A model generated the notes under the pieces. The model saw only the letters and a list, made by a program, of their open reading frames with translations. It was not told where the DNA came from and ran no database searches. Both the position numbers and the translations under genes were made by a program. A stretch of DNA of 64,000 nucleotides from Burhinus oedicnemus. Taxonomy: Eukaryota; Chordata; Aves; Charadriiformes; Burhinidae. The DNA is taken from positions 713,977 through 777,976 of the forward strand of contig VFFE01009068.1 of the NCBI GenBank assembly GCA_008921705.1, read 5' to 3'. Of the stretch, positions 25,447 through 39,150 are shown piece by piece. The first letter of the stretch is position 1; every line of letters begins with the position of its first letter.

Positions 25447-25704
25447 CTCTTTCTCTCTTTCTCTCTTTCTCTCTTTCTCTCTTTCTCTCTTTCTCTCTTT
25501 CTCTCTTTCTCTCTCTCTTTCTCTCTTTCTCTCTTTCTCTCTTTCTTTTCTTCTTTCTTTGTCTTTCTTTTCCTTCCTTCCTTCCTTCCTTCCTTCCTTC
25601 CTTCCTTCCTTCCTTCCTTCCTTCCTTCCTTCCTTCCTTCTTTTTTCTCTTTCTCTTTCTTTGTCTCTTTCTCTCTCTTTCTCTCTTTCACCCTCTCTTT
25701 TTGC
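25367..25704. repeat. Composite polypyrimidine microsatellite
   Basis: About 340 bp almost purely C and T on the plus strand. It has ordered blocks: CTTT units (about 25,402-25,446), CTCTTTCT units (about 25,441-25,555), TTCC units (about 25,570-25,641), then mixed CTTT/CTCT units to 25,704. Only a few purines interrupt it. All frames are open on both strands because no stop can form, giving long Ser/Leu/Phe or Lys/Glu/Arg frames that are artefacts. Long mirror-symmetric polypurine-polypyrimidine DNA can form triplex (H-DNA) and is highly length-variable. Confidence 0.97.
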
Positions 25705-28700
25705 TTGTGGACTATGGGACATGCAGTTGCAAAAACAAAACCACTTGCCTGTTATTAATGCTGGCTGTCCCAGATGCTTCCTGCTCTCCAGTCTGATCCC
25801 ACTGTGGAGAGAAAGGAGTAAACCAGTCATATAAGATAGCAGTAGCCTCATCATAGCTTTCTTTCCACTGTAATATTCTTTCCATTATCCTATTACAGAT
25901 TCATTGAACTTTCCTGCTTTTATAAAAAAAGTACAAGGTTTTACACTGTCTTTATTTCTGACATATGTCTAATTTTCATTACAATTATGGCTGAGCATTC
26001 ACTGTCCTATGGTCTGGTATTTCATTATACTAAACACATTTGAAAAGAGTACAGTTGAAAGTAAGATCAGGGGCTCCAAAGAAACAATGAAGATTGTTAG
26101 AATGTTAGATTTTGAGAAAACCAAAGCCAAACAAAAAAAGAATAAAACATGATGGAAATCTGATGATAATATATAGATCTCAGTGTCAACCTACAGCCAG
26201 ATATACTTGCATTCTGTTCTGTGTCTGGATTTCCAGTTGTGCCAGTTAAATAAAATGCTTTATGAACTCAAGGATGGACTAGAATTGTCTGCCACTTCTC
26301 AACACAGGAAGAAAGTTGAGCAGAGGTAGCCAAAAAAAATCCGTCTGAAAACTGAGACTTGCACATATGTGTATGTCTGTGGATCATGTTGATTAATAAA
26401 GACTTCCTTCAACCATGTCACTATATCATCTACTGAAAATCAATGAGTCAGTGAAGCAGCGGTGTGAATACTGAAAGAACAAATATTGGAGATGATGTTA
26501 TGAAGCTCCATGGACACCTAAATGTCTCCATGAGCACTGGACAACCAAACTGTTCAGTCAGAGCTGATCTCATAATCGAAGTGCTGGCCCTGCTTCCTTT
26601 ACCCATTCTGTTCTCAGCTCATCTCAATTCTGGCCAACCCCCTTCCCTCCCCTTCTTCCCCCGCCCCTACCCCTCCCCCCCTTTATTTTTCTCATTTCTT
26701 GGCGGGGCATTTAGGTATTTCCATGTTTTCCACTGTTTCTCGACTCTTCTTGCACCCAGCCATCTCTGTTGACATGGAACGAATTAGGCTTTCTGCTTTT
26801 TAAGCCAATATTGAGTCATTTTTGTGCATACTGCGTGACATTTTCCCTGCATGTCTAGGTGACAGCTCCCCATACGTGACAGGAGATGCTCACATTAAAA
26901 ATCTCATCTACCCTGCTGACAAGCTTTTCGTGCTGTGGCTGTTGCTGGTGAGCTTACTACCTGTCTTTTTAGCCCATTATTCTCTTTGGTTTCTGTTGCT
27001 AAGCAGTGGCTGTAGCAATGAAGCTGTTTATGTATTTGTGCTTTAAAAGAGAATTGGAACTGTTAAAAGTCTTTGTTGCTTAAATCCTCCTGTGCCATAT
27101 CATTCAGGTCCCCTCAAAATAGTGAGGGTTACAGGATCTGATCATAATTGAATGGCCATGAATCTCAGCCTTGGTATATCTTGTAGCTGAGCTGCGTATG
27201 TCTAAGTAGCATTCAGCTCCTGCTGTGTTTGTGCTCAGCATCTGAGCCACAAGAGAAGTCTTCCCATAATTTGTATTGCTATTGTTACCATTATTGATAT
27301 TAAAACTTGATGATTTTAATGCTCAGATAATTATTCTTTTTCATGATATTGTCATTTGATATGCAGTTTCTGTCATCATGGATTTACTGTTTTTTAATCA
27401 GATAGGGGCTTCTCTCTCATCTGCTGATTCTGGTATAATTGAGTAGTATATTTGCCTTTGGATGTTTTACTGCAAAATGTGATAGGTAGTCAAGTATGGC
27501 ATTTAGGAACATTAAATAATTCACTCTGAAATTTTATCTAACAGCAGTCATTTTGAAACCCATTAGAATGGGCTGCATCAATAAATAAATAGCACATCAG
27601 CCATGTTTGCTATTATGCCAAAGTAACAATGTTATATTTAAAAATGTTCAGCTATATCTGCATTCTGAATTTCACGCATCAGAGATCTTTATGCTTCTCC
27701 ATAATCTATACTGCATTTTAGTTTACAAAATTTATTAAAAACAGAATACTTTTCCTATGCTTTGTCATTGCAGATCCTTCCTTAACTGATAGAACTATTT
27801 AGTTCCCATTGTCACTCCTTTTCCTGTGCTGAACTTGTATTGTCAGAAATTTAAATATCATCATCAGAGGAGAAAGTTGTCTACAGTTGAAAACTTGTCT
27901 CCTGCATTGTGTTTCACCTAGGGATGTCCGGGTCTGAGGTATTACTTTGCATGTATCTGCAGTATGAAGCTGTACAACTCAAGGGTGAGCAGAAACCTCT
28001 ACTAAAAGTGCAGTGGGAATTTGTTAGGTAAAAGGCAGATAACAGAAGTAAAATTTTATCAAAATTTCTAACTTCTCTGCCTTTTCCAAATGAAATATTA
28101 CACCGGTCCTTGTGATCATTAAGTGCCATTACTTGTCTTATCAAAAATGGTGGCCCATAAAAATGCAACATTCCTTTAAAAACAAGAATAATCTTTTGGC
28201 ACCTATGACACAGAAGCTTGTATTACTGCTGCAATACCTAAGAACTGAAATGTGCTCAAAGTCTTTACTTTCCCAAGTGTGCTGGCAGGTTTATAGAATC
28301 TGGTTTTGGATTTCTGGCACTTGGATATTTTTGTCGAAAATTGACTAACAGTTTTACAAGTTTGTAATAGTCCCTTTGAAGTAAGCAATGCTCTGTACAT
28401 TCCAAATTGATAAGAACAAACTGGGTTGTCAGAGCTTTTATTAATCTTCCTCCCTGACAACAGATCTCACTGACTGTTAGGCAACCTCCAAAATAATGTT
28501 GTGCATTATCTGAGACATGATAAACTATCTCTCCATGTTGTTGCTGTTTTCTCTCCACTCAGAAGGAAAGGGTGATACTAAATCAGATGGTATCTGAAAG
28601 GCAAGCTACTCTTTAGCAGTATGAGCACTTGGTCTGTCAAATAGTACAAATGATGTGGTATGAATAAGAGCATGACAACAGAAGGGAGTTCAAGGCATAT

Positions 28701-31700
28701 GCAAGGGAGAGAAGATTTGTTGATCACTCCGTGAAATCTCATGGGGCTGCTGGTGGTTTGCTTCTGTAGAACCACTGAACAAGGTCAGAACACTGAAGAA
28801 AAAGTCAATTACTCATTTAATGAGTTTTTAAAGTACCAAAATGTAGAGACTATTCAGAGTCTTTACTGGAGAGAGCCTCACGTACATTGGCTATATGTAG
28901 ATACACATTGTAACTTAAGGACCAGTCATCTCTGCTGCAGTAGATCAAGTGTTTCTTTTCAGATGCGTATTGGTTTCCTTCTTTAGTGGGGGGTGTGTGT
29001 GTCTGAGCGTGTAAGAGAATTAATTTATGTCTTGTCTTGTCTTTTTTAGATGGTGGTAGTGTTTCTTCCTGAGGCTTCGTAATTTCACTCTCCACTTGTA
29101 TAAACGGGTAATAAGGCATTGCCTTCCAGATTTTCAAAAAGTAGATTTGCAAACGATATGCAAGTTACCACAACGTATAGGACATTTTGAAATTAGCCAT
29201 GCTTTACTCCTACACTGAGGTCTATGTACAGTGCTGCTTTTGCTGTGGCTGTGCTATCCTTGATGTGTTGGTAAATACCATTAGACAGACATGGCATATA
29301 CCAATAAATGTAGCTCTACTAATGTGGTTTATACCAGCTTCCCCAGTGATACATATTAAACCCACAAACTACCTCACTGATAAGTTTATCTCTGTACATA
29401 GAAGCATGTTTTCCAGAATAATCGTGCATGAACTTCTCACATCTGCCATAGCTGAGTTTCATATCATCAAAACTTCATATTGCAGAGAGCACATAGCACA
29501 AATAGTCTTCAGAAACTAACTCTCATTCTATCTGATGGATTGGGGCAGTAAATCCAATGTTGCCACTTCTGAACTCATGCAAGGACCAGAAGCACACAGC
29601 TTGTGGTCACAGGTATTTGCTTCAGTGAATCTAATCCAGCCCTTCTGTAGCTGATAAGCTTATGTGTGATGTGTCACAAGTTGCATTGTCCTCTTGGTTA
29701 AACAGCATTCAATTGTGAGATTATAATACCAATGCTTCTGGAAGAAAAGTTTGGGGGGTTTTTTTGTAATTATTATTGTCAATAGAATATGTTGTACCAT
29801 TGATTTTTGTAAAGACCTTCAAAAGAGAGTTTTTCTCAAAATAGATCACATCATATGACTGAACAAAACAGTTGCAATAAGAAAGGGCAAATGGAAGTTT
29901 AAGGTCATGAAATTTTTTTTTTCAAACAAAAAAGGTTTTTTAACTTAAAAATATATTTACCAAATAAAAGTCATATGGATGCTAGATGTAAATGAGAACC
30001 TAGTTTAACCTATTAAAATACGATTGTTTTAGATCAAAACGTTTCCCATTATGATATTATTTTTATCACATTAAGAAAATGATCATAGCAATATTATAAA
30101 TGCAACAGTGATTGAAAATGCTAATAGAATACTAACATGTTTCTTTTTAGGGCCTGTTCTCGCCAAATTACTTTCAATGTTTCCTTATAGAAACAGCCAA
30201 AACAAAATTAATCTTACTTTACTGATTCTTGTGGTTAAGCAGTGAATTAGAAATATCCTTAAACATTATAGAACTGTAACTAAATCTTTTAAATACAAAA
30301 TCATTTCTTTTCCTGGTCTTTGTAACTGTAACACATACTGGGTTGATGTGGAAATGTACATGGTTTCATAAATATTTATTTACCCTCTCTCCCTCTCTGT
30401 CCTGATGGATTCAACAACAGGAAATATCAAAACTTGCTTTAAGATTTATCTCATTTCACATCACAATTGTTTGTAGATCAGTGCGTCCATATTTACTATG
30501 AATATTTACCCTCTGAAAGAGGAGGTTTATCCAAATTCTCTATAATACAAACCTTTGAGCTATGGAGGCAACTCACCAAAATACCAGCTACTCCGATCAG
30601 AAGAAAATTTGGAAAAAAAAAAAAAAATCTTCAAATTTCAAAACCTGGGCAGAATACAGTATTCATGTACTGTAGGTATCACGCAGCCTGATCCTATCAG
30701 TCTGACCATGCCAAGTTGCCAGCATATGCATCTTATGCTCAGATATGCAACGCCCTGTATGCCTTTGAAAGCTTCCTCGGGCTGAACGGTGGCTCAGGGA
30801 CAGGCAGCAGAGCTGGTCTTAAGGGTGGAGTTAGGCACCCTGAAAAGACAGTCAGTAACATGAATAGGGTTCCAAACTGGGTAGGTGCTACTCAGTGGGT
30901 ACATCTTTCAATTCTTCAGGTTGTCCAAAATAATCTCTTTAGTGCATGTTTGCTATGCTTTCCTGCATACAGCTAGTCACAACTTCCAGCAGTACGGTAA
31001 CAGTGAATACACAGTTGATAGCTTACTGTAATAAGCAAACTTAAAAAGCCTAAAAATCATATGTAGAAAAATTTAACTCTATAGTATATGTATTGGTAGA
31101 AGACACTTCATAAAGCCAAATCACAAGGAAGCAAATTGTTGTTCACCAGGCATTTTGCAAGCCTGTGCATAGCCATTTGTTTTGCAGTATGTCTTTAACT
31201 GATATAAAAGAAGTGTGTCTTAATTAAACTCTCTTTCATGATAACATTTTCATTATAGTGTCTGTGTTCCTACTTATCAAATAAAACAATGGATGTTTAA
31301 TGTACTGCAGTTCTACAGATGCACCTGTGTAACTCATATTCCTGTAGTTAAAATTCCATTACCACTTCCAACATAATCTTCTAGTTTACACAAATGTTCA
31401 CTGAACAAAATGCTGCAGTCTAGTGTGCTGTCAATTAAAGTAAATACAACCTCAGTAAAAGGTGCAATTGAATTCACCATTACAAGGAAATTATTTCCAC
31501 CTTTTGGTTTTTAGTAGTTTGTGTAAAAAACAAGTATAGAAGTAGAGCTCCACGATTAATATTGTTGCCCCAACAGTTTGAGCAGTTTTTATGAGGGTGA
31601 AAACCACTATATAAGTTCTCGTACTCTGTTGTGTGATCCTGCTTATGACTGAGAAGTATAAATGCCTTTTTTTTTTTCCAGGAAAGCCAAAAGAACAAGC

Positions 31701-33258
31701 AAGCAGTATGCAGTTACTGACTTTGATCACTCTATTAATAAAGTCTCGTCTGTCTGCTGTTTCTCTTCTTGTTTACAACTACTTCTTCTTGTTTTCCAGT
31801 GTCTTTCTCTATCTATTGCACACAGGTTTTATCCCATAGAGAAATCACTATTAAGGTGTCTGCATTTGAGGAAACCCACAATGTAGTACTACCCTGTCAT
31901 TTTGTTTTTACAGACCAATGTTTATAAATTGTTTTTATTGCTCTGAGTTCATTAGCTAAAAAGTAGTCAAAATTCTTCATGACTTCAAGAAGAGTGTGAT
32001 TTGTCTTTGGATCAGAGCTAAGATAAATATTTTTATATTAAAAAAGATGTAATATATTCATTATATCATGTATAATATAATAATCCATATAATATAATTA
32101 GTGCATATTGTATAATAATGTAAATTAATTGTAAAATATATAACTATATAATAATGTATCATATTTAGTTATGTAATAATTATAAAATATACAAAGTAGT
32201 TATATATAAAGAAATATACAATATATTATGTAGAAATAGATGATAAACTCTAAATTCCCAAGGTGCTATTCATAAGACCTTAACAGAATAATCTGAAATT
32301 TTTATGTCAGACACTTAGTATTGTAGAGGAAAAAAAAATCAAAATATATGAATCACAGCCTTTGCTTATAATAGTAAAGATTCTAACAATGGTTTGGTCC
32401 AAAAAATAATATACGTGACCGTGTCTCTTAAAAAACCCTCTCAGTGTTGCCCAGGAATAGAAAAATGTGAGCTTCAGCTAGCAGACAATTAACTATTCAT
32501 GAGTAAAATGAGGAAGCTATGTTTTCTCTTTCTGTGTTTTGCCATCTCTTCCTGGTTTTCTATGTTTACTGCATTTTCTACTGTCCTCTGTAATGTATCA
32601 TTTATGTAGGAAACAGTAGGTTGTGACTTTCAAGAGTTCAGCTGCCAGCTAGCACTGTGTTCTAGGCATGTTCACTGTCAATTTTTCCATCTTCTTTCTG
32701 TTTCAGTGACTGATACGTGTTTCCAATGCCTTTCTTCCAATCCAGAAACAGACAAGGGTCTTTTTCCAGGGAAATGAGCCTTACCTTTTCTACTCATCAT
32801 TTTCTTAAGGATGAGGAATCAGCCTAGACATTTAAACCCTGGCATGGGTAGGCTTCTTCAGGTCTCTTCTATATGTTACAGTGATATATATTTCAGCAGA
32901 TATTCTCAGCAGCTTCCTCATTTACATTGGCCTGTTCCAATGAGACCAGAAGCTTGAAATTCCTCTACCATGAGAAGAAATGTGGTGTTTGAGATTAGGA
33001 GGTTTTTTTAATTGATCATAATACTTATTATTTCTTTTCTAATAAATATTGAGCCACAGACATTGCCAGAATGGCTAGATTGAGTAGCCTTTTAACTTGC
33101 AGAGTAGTAACAAGAGCAAGAAAAGCATTTATCTAAGGTGTCCTGTTTGGGAATGTTTCAAATATGGGATTACTCCATTTTTTTCCCCGTGCTCAACTTC
33201 ATTTCTTCATTCCCAATTCCTCTAACTTTTTCTCCTGAATGGCACAGAGGGATGGGGA
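25705..33258. other. Gene-free AT-rich DNA
   Basis: About 7.5 kb without a recognisable gene. Minor features are a C-rich stretch at about 26,638-26,685, a 14-A run at about 30,614-30,627, and the AT-repeat block at 32.0-32.2 kb. Open frames are short; the longest outside low complexity is 110 codons at 29,187-29,519 with no domain. Confidence 0.6.
32036..32235. repeat. AT-rich degenerate repeat block
   Basis: About 200 bp made almost only of A and T, with recurring ATATAAT, TAATAAT and ATATAT motifs and very few G or C bases. It looks like a degenerate AT microsatellite or minisatellite. Such DNA melts easily and may extrude cruciforms. Confidence 0.8.
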
Positions 33259-33312
33259 AATCCCAGAATGGTTGATGTTGGAAGGAACCTTTGGAGGTCA
33301 TCCATCTAAATA
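33259..33312 (-). mobile_element. CR1 3'-end scrap, antisense
   Basis: A 50-bp match to the terminal part of avian CR1 read antisense: CCAGAATGGTTGATGTTGGA followed by AGGAACCTTTGGAGGTCATC. This is the conserved 3' end with nothing of ORF2 left, so it is a severely 5'-truncated insertion. Confidence 0.75.
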
Positions 33313-33416
33313 CACCACAAACCTGTGGAAGAAGGCAGCTTATCAGTGAATCCGTGTTTGGTACCTTTGAGTCATAATAAGAGGGTAATATGTAACATAA
33401 ACAGTCCTTACTTTTG

Positions 33417-33479
33417 TTTTGGGGTTTTTTTTTAAAGTTTTTTGGGGGGAGCTGTTTTTGTGGGGTGGGTTTTTAGGGG
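33417..33479 (+). repeat. G-rich tract, possible G-quadruplex
   Basis: On the plus strand G runs of 4, 6, 4, 3 and 4 are separated by T-rich loops, one of them about 12 bases. This fits a relaxed G-quadruplex pattern. It is a sequence observation only. Confidence 0.6.
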
Positions 33480-36400
33480 TATTGAGTAGGATTGCTATTC
33501 TTCTGATGCTTTTAACATCTCGGTTCTTCTATTTGGTATTCTCTTTCTTCTTTTATAGTCCTAGCATCATGCTGCCTTCAGTGAACACTCAATGCTCACG
33601 GTTCTTGCAAGAGATTTGCTTTGCTCTCTGCTGTATGCAGTCATCTGGAACAAGATAACAAAATTTTCACAATAGCAGGCTAAGACTATGTCTTTTAAGC
33701 TGAACTATTAGAGGCATAGCTGCCAGTGCAGCAGATGAGAGGAGAAACTGAGGGCAGAAACGAGGAGAGATAGTGAAATAGCATGTAATTGAATGATGAA
33801 TAAATAGTACAGCTATAACTAGACTGTGTAGACTAGATCAGGGGAGAGAAGAACACGATTAAGATTAATGTTGCCATGTTTTAGTAATAGTAATTTTTTA
33901 TTTTTTTCCCCAACTAATGCCATCTGGATGGGTTCACTATGTATATTTTCAGAATTCCCTCTTCATGGTATATTTTGACTGTTTATTCTTTAGTCATCCA
34001 CTGAAGTGACATAATGTCACATCATTCATGTTATATCTCCTCAAAACCTAGTCCATCATCAATAGCAGTTTCATGGTAAGTATCTGTACGATTTTTCTTG
34101 ACAAAGAATATGCACTTCTTTGGCATGTTTCCAAATAATTTCATATAATTTTGTTTTTATGCTAATTAGTAGTAAGCTTTACTTTTTTCTTTGGCATTTG
34201 CAAGGAATTTTCACTTATAGATGAATTTTCCAAGTCACTGGTGTAATAATTCACCTGTATAACACGCATCCAGATGAATGAGCAGAGATTACTTATATTA
34301 AGTCATTCATTTTAAGAGTTGGGGAAATTTCCTTGAACAGTTGTCTGTGAAAAAGTTGCCAAAATTTTCAATGAATATTTCTCACAACTAATTATTTAAA
34401 AGTTGTACTTTATGCTTAATTATACTATTCTTTCTGTATGCAATAAAAAGCAAAGCCCACAGTAATTTGAGGCATTTCTCCCAGCATATGTAGAGAGACA
34501 AAGGTTCTGAATCTATTCTCACATATGATAATGTCAGGCAACTCAAAAATAAGTCTGGATTTTCATTTGTTAAACTTTACATAAATACAAGTGGCTAGAG
34601 TTTCCCTGGCACAAACCCCATTTCCCTCCTAGAGCAAGACCTGAGAGAAGGGAATAGGTAGTTTAAAATGATTGTCCTTGTAATCTCAGGATTTCATTCA
34701 CTTTTGCCAGCAGCCAGTAACTTTCTGGTTTTCTCAAAGGAGCATTCTTTTTCCCTTTTTGCTGTGGGTGCAGTAATTTAAAATGGGAAATATTCCTTTG
34801 GAACAAGGTAAGAAAATTATGCCAAGTTACCATAGGTTGTACATTTGAAAGTAAGATTTCCAGCAAATGTGATAAAGTTGCTGATGTATGTTTTTAGAGG
34901 AGAAAGCAACTATGACTGATGTTCTCCCTAGGGAGACCTGCAAATCCGGAAAGCAATCAGGCAAGACTACTGGAAGAAGCAGGAAAACTTCTCATCTTCT
35001 CAGGAGGTCTTTACATAGAACAGAAAGACGGAAGAAAGAGACAAGTCCTCTCAGCAGCAGTCTTTTTTCAACCAAGTTGTCTCATTTGAAACTGATGGGT
35101 CAGCTTCTCTGTTCCTTGATTTCTTCCTTTCCACAAGTGTCTCAAATACAGAGAGAGGGAACCACAGTGCTGCCTGCTCCATGCCACAGGTTTGGGGAGA
35201 GGGAGGACAAATGCATAAGGACACAGGAGCAGAAGCAAAGTCTTAGATGGGAAAGAGAGGGAATGGGGTAGATTTGACATAGGAAGGTAAAACTGTCTCG
35301 GCTAGAGCCAATAGGCTGATTTGAAGCTGGGTGTGGTGATCATGGCCCACACAATTTTCCATTTTCTTTAAGCACTAGGAACAGAAGAATTTTTCTCCTG
35401 TGATTAGCCTTAAAACTTTCCATTTTTAATGAAAATAAGTGCAATAAATAGGAGCACGGCCTTGAAACATAAGCTGCAGATTGTTGTCAACCCCATCTCT
35501 ATAGTCAGAAAAACTGATAAAATGGAGAAATGAGAAATGAGACAATAATCACCAAATTTAGGTTTCTAAACTGGGTTGTCTTGAGTCTAAATGAGTTGTC
35601 TTTGGCTCCCTTTGTTTTCAGCAGAGAGCAATGGAGCTGTTCCTGAGCATGCTTCATCTTATTCTAAGCATCTAAGATACATAAGGTGAAACGGTCTGGA
35701 GAAAGCTTTTCTTTCAGGTGTCTGTAAAGAAAGCACTGGGACAATCTGACTTAGTCTAACTTAAACTTGTAAGTCAAGTGAGGTGCAATTCACTCCATCT
35801 TTTCAGGGTGACCAGGTAGACATCATATTTTCTCTCCAGCTGACTGGTTCATTAGGTATATTAAATCATTTTCCCAGAAGAACTTAGTAGCACTTTAATT
35901 AAAAAAAAAAGATTTTGGAAACAATGGTTTGGAGATTTCTCTGTAAAATCTTCAAAGCCTATGTACATGAAAAGTAAAAAAATTATTCTTGTCTCTGTCC
36001 AAATATTATTTAGACACGGCTAATGTCAATTAAAAATAGCTAGTGGGTACTTGGATCCCTAAGTTTATGTTTTTACTGAGGATGAGTTCTAATATTCTTG
36101 CAAAATAAGTATCACCAGGTTTTAAATCTGAGTGAGAACAACCTGTAAGAAATTATTAAACTCCAAATGGAATGGAAGTGGAGACTTCTTTTTTTCCTCA
36201 AGTTAAATGCACTCTAAATTTTAAAAAGTTAAACTGAGAAATGGAAAAATGACCCTTTGTTTATGAGTAGTATGATTTCCCATATTCAGTTAAGAGAAGC
36301 AGGTATTTAAATATAGCTTTTTTTCTTTTTTTTTTTTAATAAGCTAGGAGTGGAATTTTTAGTTTGTGTTTTATATTTTTGTCATATCATATTTTAATTA

Positions 36401-38349
36401 AGTATGGGATTTATCATCAAAATCATATAACAACCTTTCTTATGAGAAGTGATGAAGATGGATTTAGGTCTGTAGTTCTGTATCATAGGCTATCTTTACA
36501 AAATGCAAAGTTGATGAGACTTGAATATTTCTTTTAGAATGTATAGGATAAGAAAATCTATAAAACACTGGCTTTTATTCTAGGGAAAAGAATTTGGGCA
36601 TGTGTCACAGTAGACTGAAATAAGTAATTCTCAAGCCCTATAAAACTACATGCAGTGATAATTCAGATTCATATCTTTGAAGACCTAATAAATTGCACAC
36701 AAAAATAATTGTCTCTCTCACATTGTAGGAATACAGATTTACTGAACTCTTTTAATAGTTGATAATAATCTCTCTTATTTTAATCCATATGATAGTTCTG
36801 TTTGTTGATCTTGGCATGTAATGTAGTTCTGTCAGGTGGATGATGATAATGAAAGGTTCTTCTTTCTTGCTTTTGCTACATTTTTTTTTATTTTATATTG
36901 CCAGCATAGTACTGTTGCATTTGACTCTGATAATAAGAAAATATCATTTCTGTGACTGAGTTTGTGATTTATAGTTCTGTACTGGTTCATCGGAATTTTG
37001 TTTTTTCTTGTCGTGTAGGTTGGTTGGCTGTTGCAAGCACTATTCTTTTTTTGCAAGAAAGAGTCAGAAGCATAAAATAGAAAAGTCACACACTAAGACA
37101 CAGCTGAGATGAGATATAACAGAAATAAAACTCACTTTTGGAACATAAAAAAGTGAACAGTAATATATTTGTTCTGTGCAGCATATTGTCTTTTTATTCC
37201 CACAATGTTTCTTTCCCTTTTATTATTTTATGCCATTTTACATAGAAGGAAATTAGAAATAAAAAATCCCCAGACAAGTTTGAATCCTCTAGCAAAGCAG
37301 CAAGTAGATGTATTTCATTTGGAATTTCAAACTTAAGTTGAAAAACAGAGGAAAGATACAACTTTGCAGTGGTGACTTTTGTTGTAAGCAGAACTAGGAG
37401 GACTTTCTTGAATGACATATTTTAGATTAAGATTTGCTATTTTCTTCCTTTGTTTTTGAGCCTGCTCTAGTCGTAAGTCTCTTGTACAGCTGAGGCAATA
37501 GGCTCAATACTGGTTACACATGAAGGACCGGATACATGTTGTCTTACCTTGTTTTTTCTTTTTTTTAGTTGATATTCGTGTCTCACAATATATTTCCCTT
37601 TTTCTGAGTATAGTTGAATCTTTTTCAATGTGTGTATTCTCTGGCTCTGCTGCTGAAAAACTGAGCCTCTTTGTATTTGGAATGCTTGGGTCAACATGGA
37701 TATATCACAGGCAGTTTAAATGCTACTTCCACTGTGATTAATAAAATCAAAGCCTTCTGAAATGTATTATTCCCTGTGTAAATTGTCAGTCAGTAAATGA
37801 AGAATAAACGGCAGTACCATCTGCCATACTGCAAGCAGCATCAAATGTGGGTGACTAAAGAGTATTTAAAGCAAATAATTTGCTTAGCTTAGCTTAGCCC
37901 CCCTGTAATAATCGTCAACCTCTTTCTGCTGAATGAGGTTGTGAGATCAAACTGTGCAAGAATTGGTCCAAAGAGCAGTCTTTTCTCACTTGTATTGTAT
38001 TTCTGTGCAAATTTTTGAATATTGGATTTAGATTGGAATTTGGCATGGCGAAAGCAGGGGGAACAGGCATCTTCCTTCCTATCTGTCCTCATTACACTTC
38101 TGTTAGTTTTATATTATTTAAGATAGGCCCAGTCCTCTTAAATTAATGGCAAGTTGCTACAATTACTACTGACCTCCATGGAATTTCATATATGTGAAGT
38201 ATTAGCAGAAGCTTCATCAATGCATTAGAATACTTGTAGAAAGAATTCACTGATCATGGAATCCAGTCAATAAAAAAAAGTTTTTAAGGGTATATGGAAC
38301 TTCCCAGGAATAGCCTATGCCATAAGTACAGAAGAAACTCAGGATCACA

Positions 38350-38407
38350 TTTCAGCTGAGGCTGAAATGAATAATTGTATGTCGAATGTGCATTCGTACT
38401 TCGACAT
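38350..38407. repeat. Two adjacent perfect inverted repeats
   Basis: TTTCAGC at 38,350-38,356 pairs with GCTGAAA at 38,361-38,367 across a 4-base loop. ATGTCGAA at 38,379-38,386 pairs with TTCGACAT at 38,400-38,407 across a 13-base loop, which itself overlaps a shorter GAATG/CATTC pair. No coding frame or known element explains them. Confidence 0.8.
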
Positions 38408-39099
38408 TTTAAATAATAGTGTTATATTTTCTTCTGAATGTAAGGCTGTGCAAGTCGTGATTTTAATGTGGACAGCAGAGATTTATTTGGGAGAATCTTG
38501 TTTAATGCTGATGATCAGAACACGAGACATTTTTAGAAGGAATGCTGTTGGCTTCTATATTACAGATATTGCTATCAAATTCATGTCAGAAGCCTATCAA
38601 CTAGAGAAATGATTCTGGGAGAGTGGACATAAGAAGCAAAATAAACGTTGATCTCAGATTTGGTTCAAGGCTTGAGATTCAAGGGAAGGTTTCTGTTGAC
38701 ATAAGAAATGAGAACATAGCCATTCATATGGTTTATGACGAGCAGTAGAATTTTAAGGCTGACTGATAGCCTTGACGTGAAGCTAGAGGTTTTAAATTTA
38801 AAATCTGTCAAGGAGAAGGTTAAGGCTGATGCTTTATTAGGAATGAGGAGGACAAGAGGGTACTGGAAAATATTCTGTGGACAAATAGTGGGCCTGTGCA
38901 TGTCTTGTCCACCGAACTTGTTTTTGTGTATAACTTTTGCAGAAGTCTGATGTCATGCATTAGGGTTAAATAAAATGACAGCCAGCATAAAAGTTGTTAA
39001 AAAGGACTTAAATTCTGTGACAATGCCCATCAGTGATGTACCATTATGTAGCAAACTTTCAAAATTTCGTGTTAATTTTTAAAGTTACTGTTGTAGGTT

Positions 39100-39150
39100 T
39101 TTTGGGGTGGTTTTTGTTTGTTTGTTTTGGGTTGTTTTGGGGTTTTTTTA
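39100..39150 (+). repeat. GT-rich tract with G runs
   Basis: T and G only, with G runs of 4, 2, 3 and 4 between T-rich loops. Low complexity with weak G-quadruplex potential. Confidence 0.6.

Noticed and set aside
25242..25854. Long open frames of 146-162 codons on both strands rich in Ser/Leu/Phe or Lys/Glu/Arg
   Set aside because: They are produced by the C/T-only microsatellite, which cannot encode stop codons in these frames.
34888..35271. 127-codon basic, Ser-rich open frame
   Set aside because: No domain, no flanking exon-like signals, and a length expected by chance.
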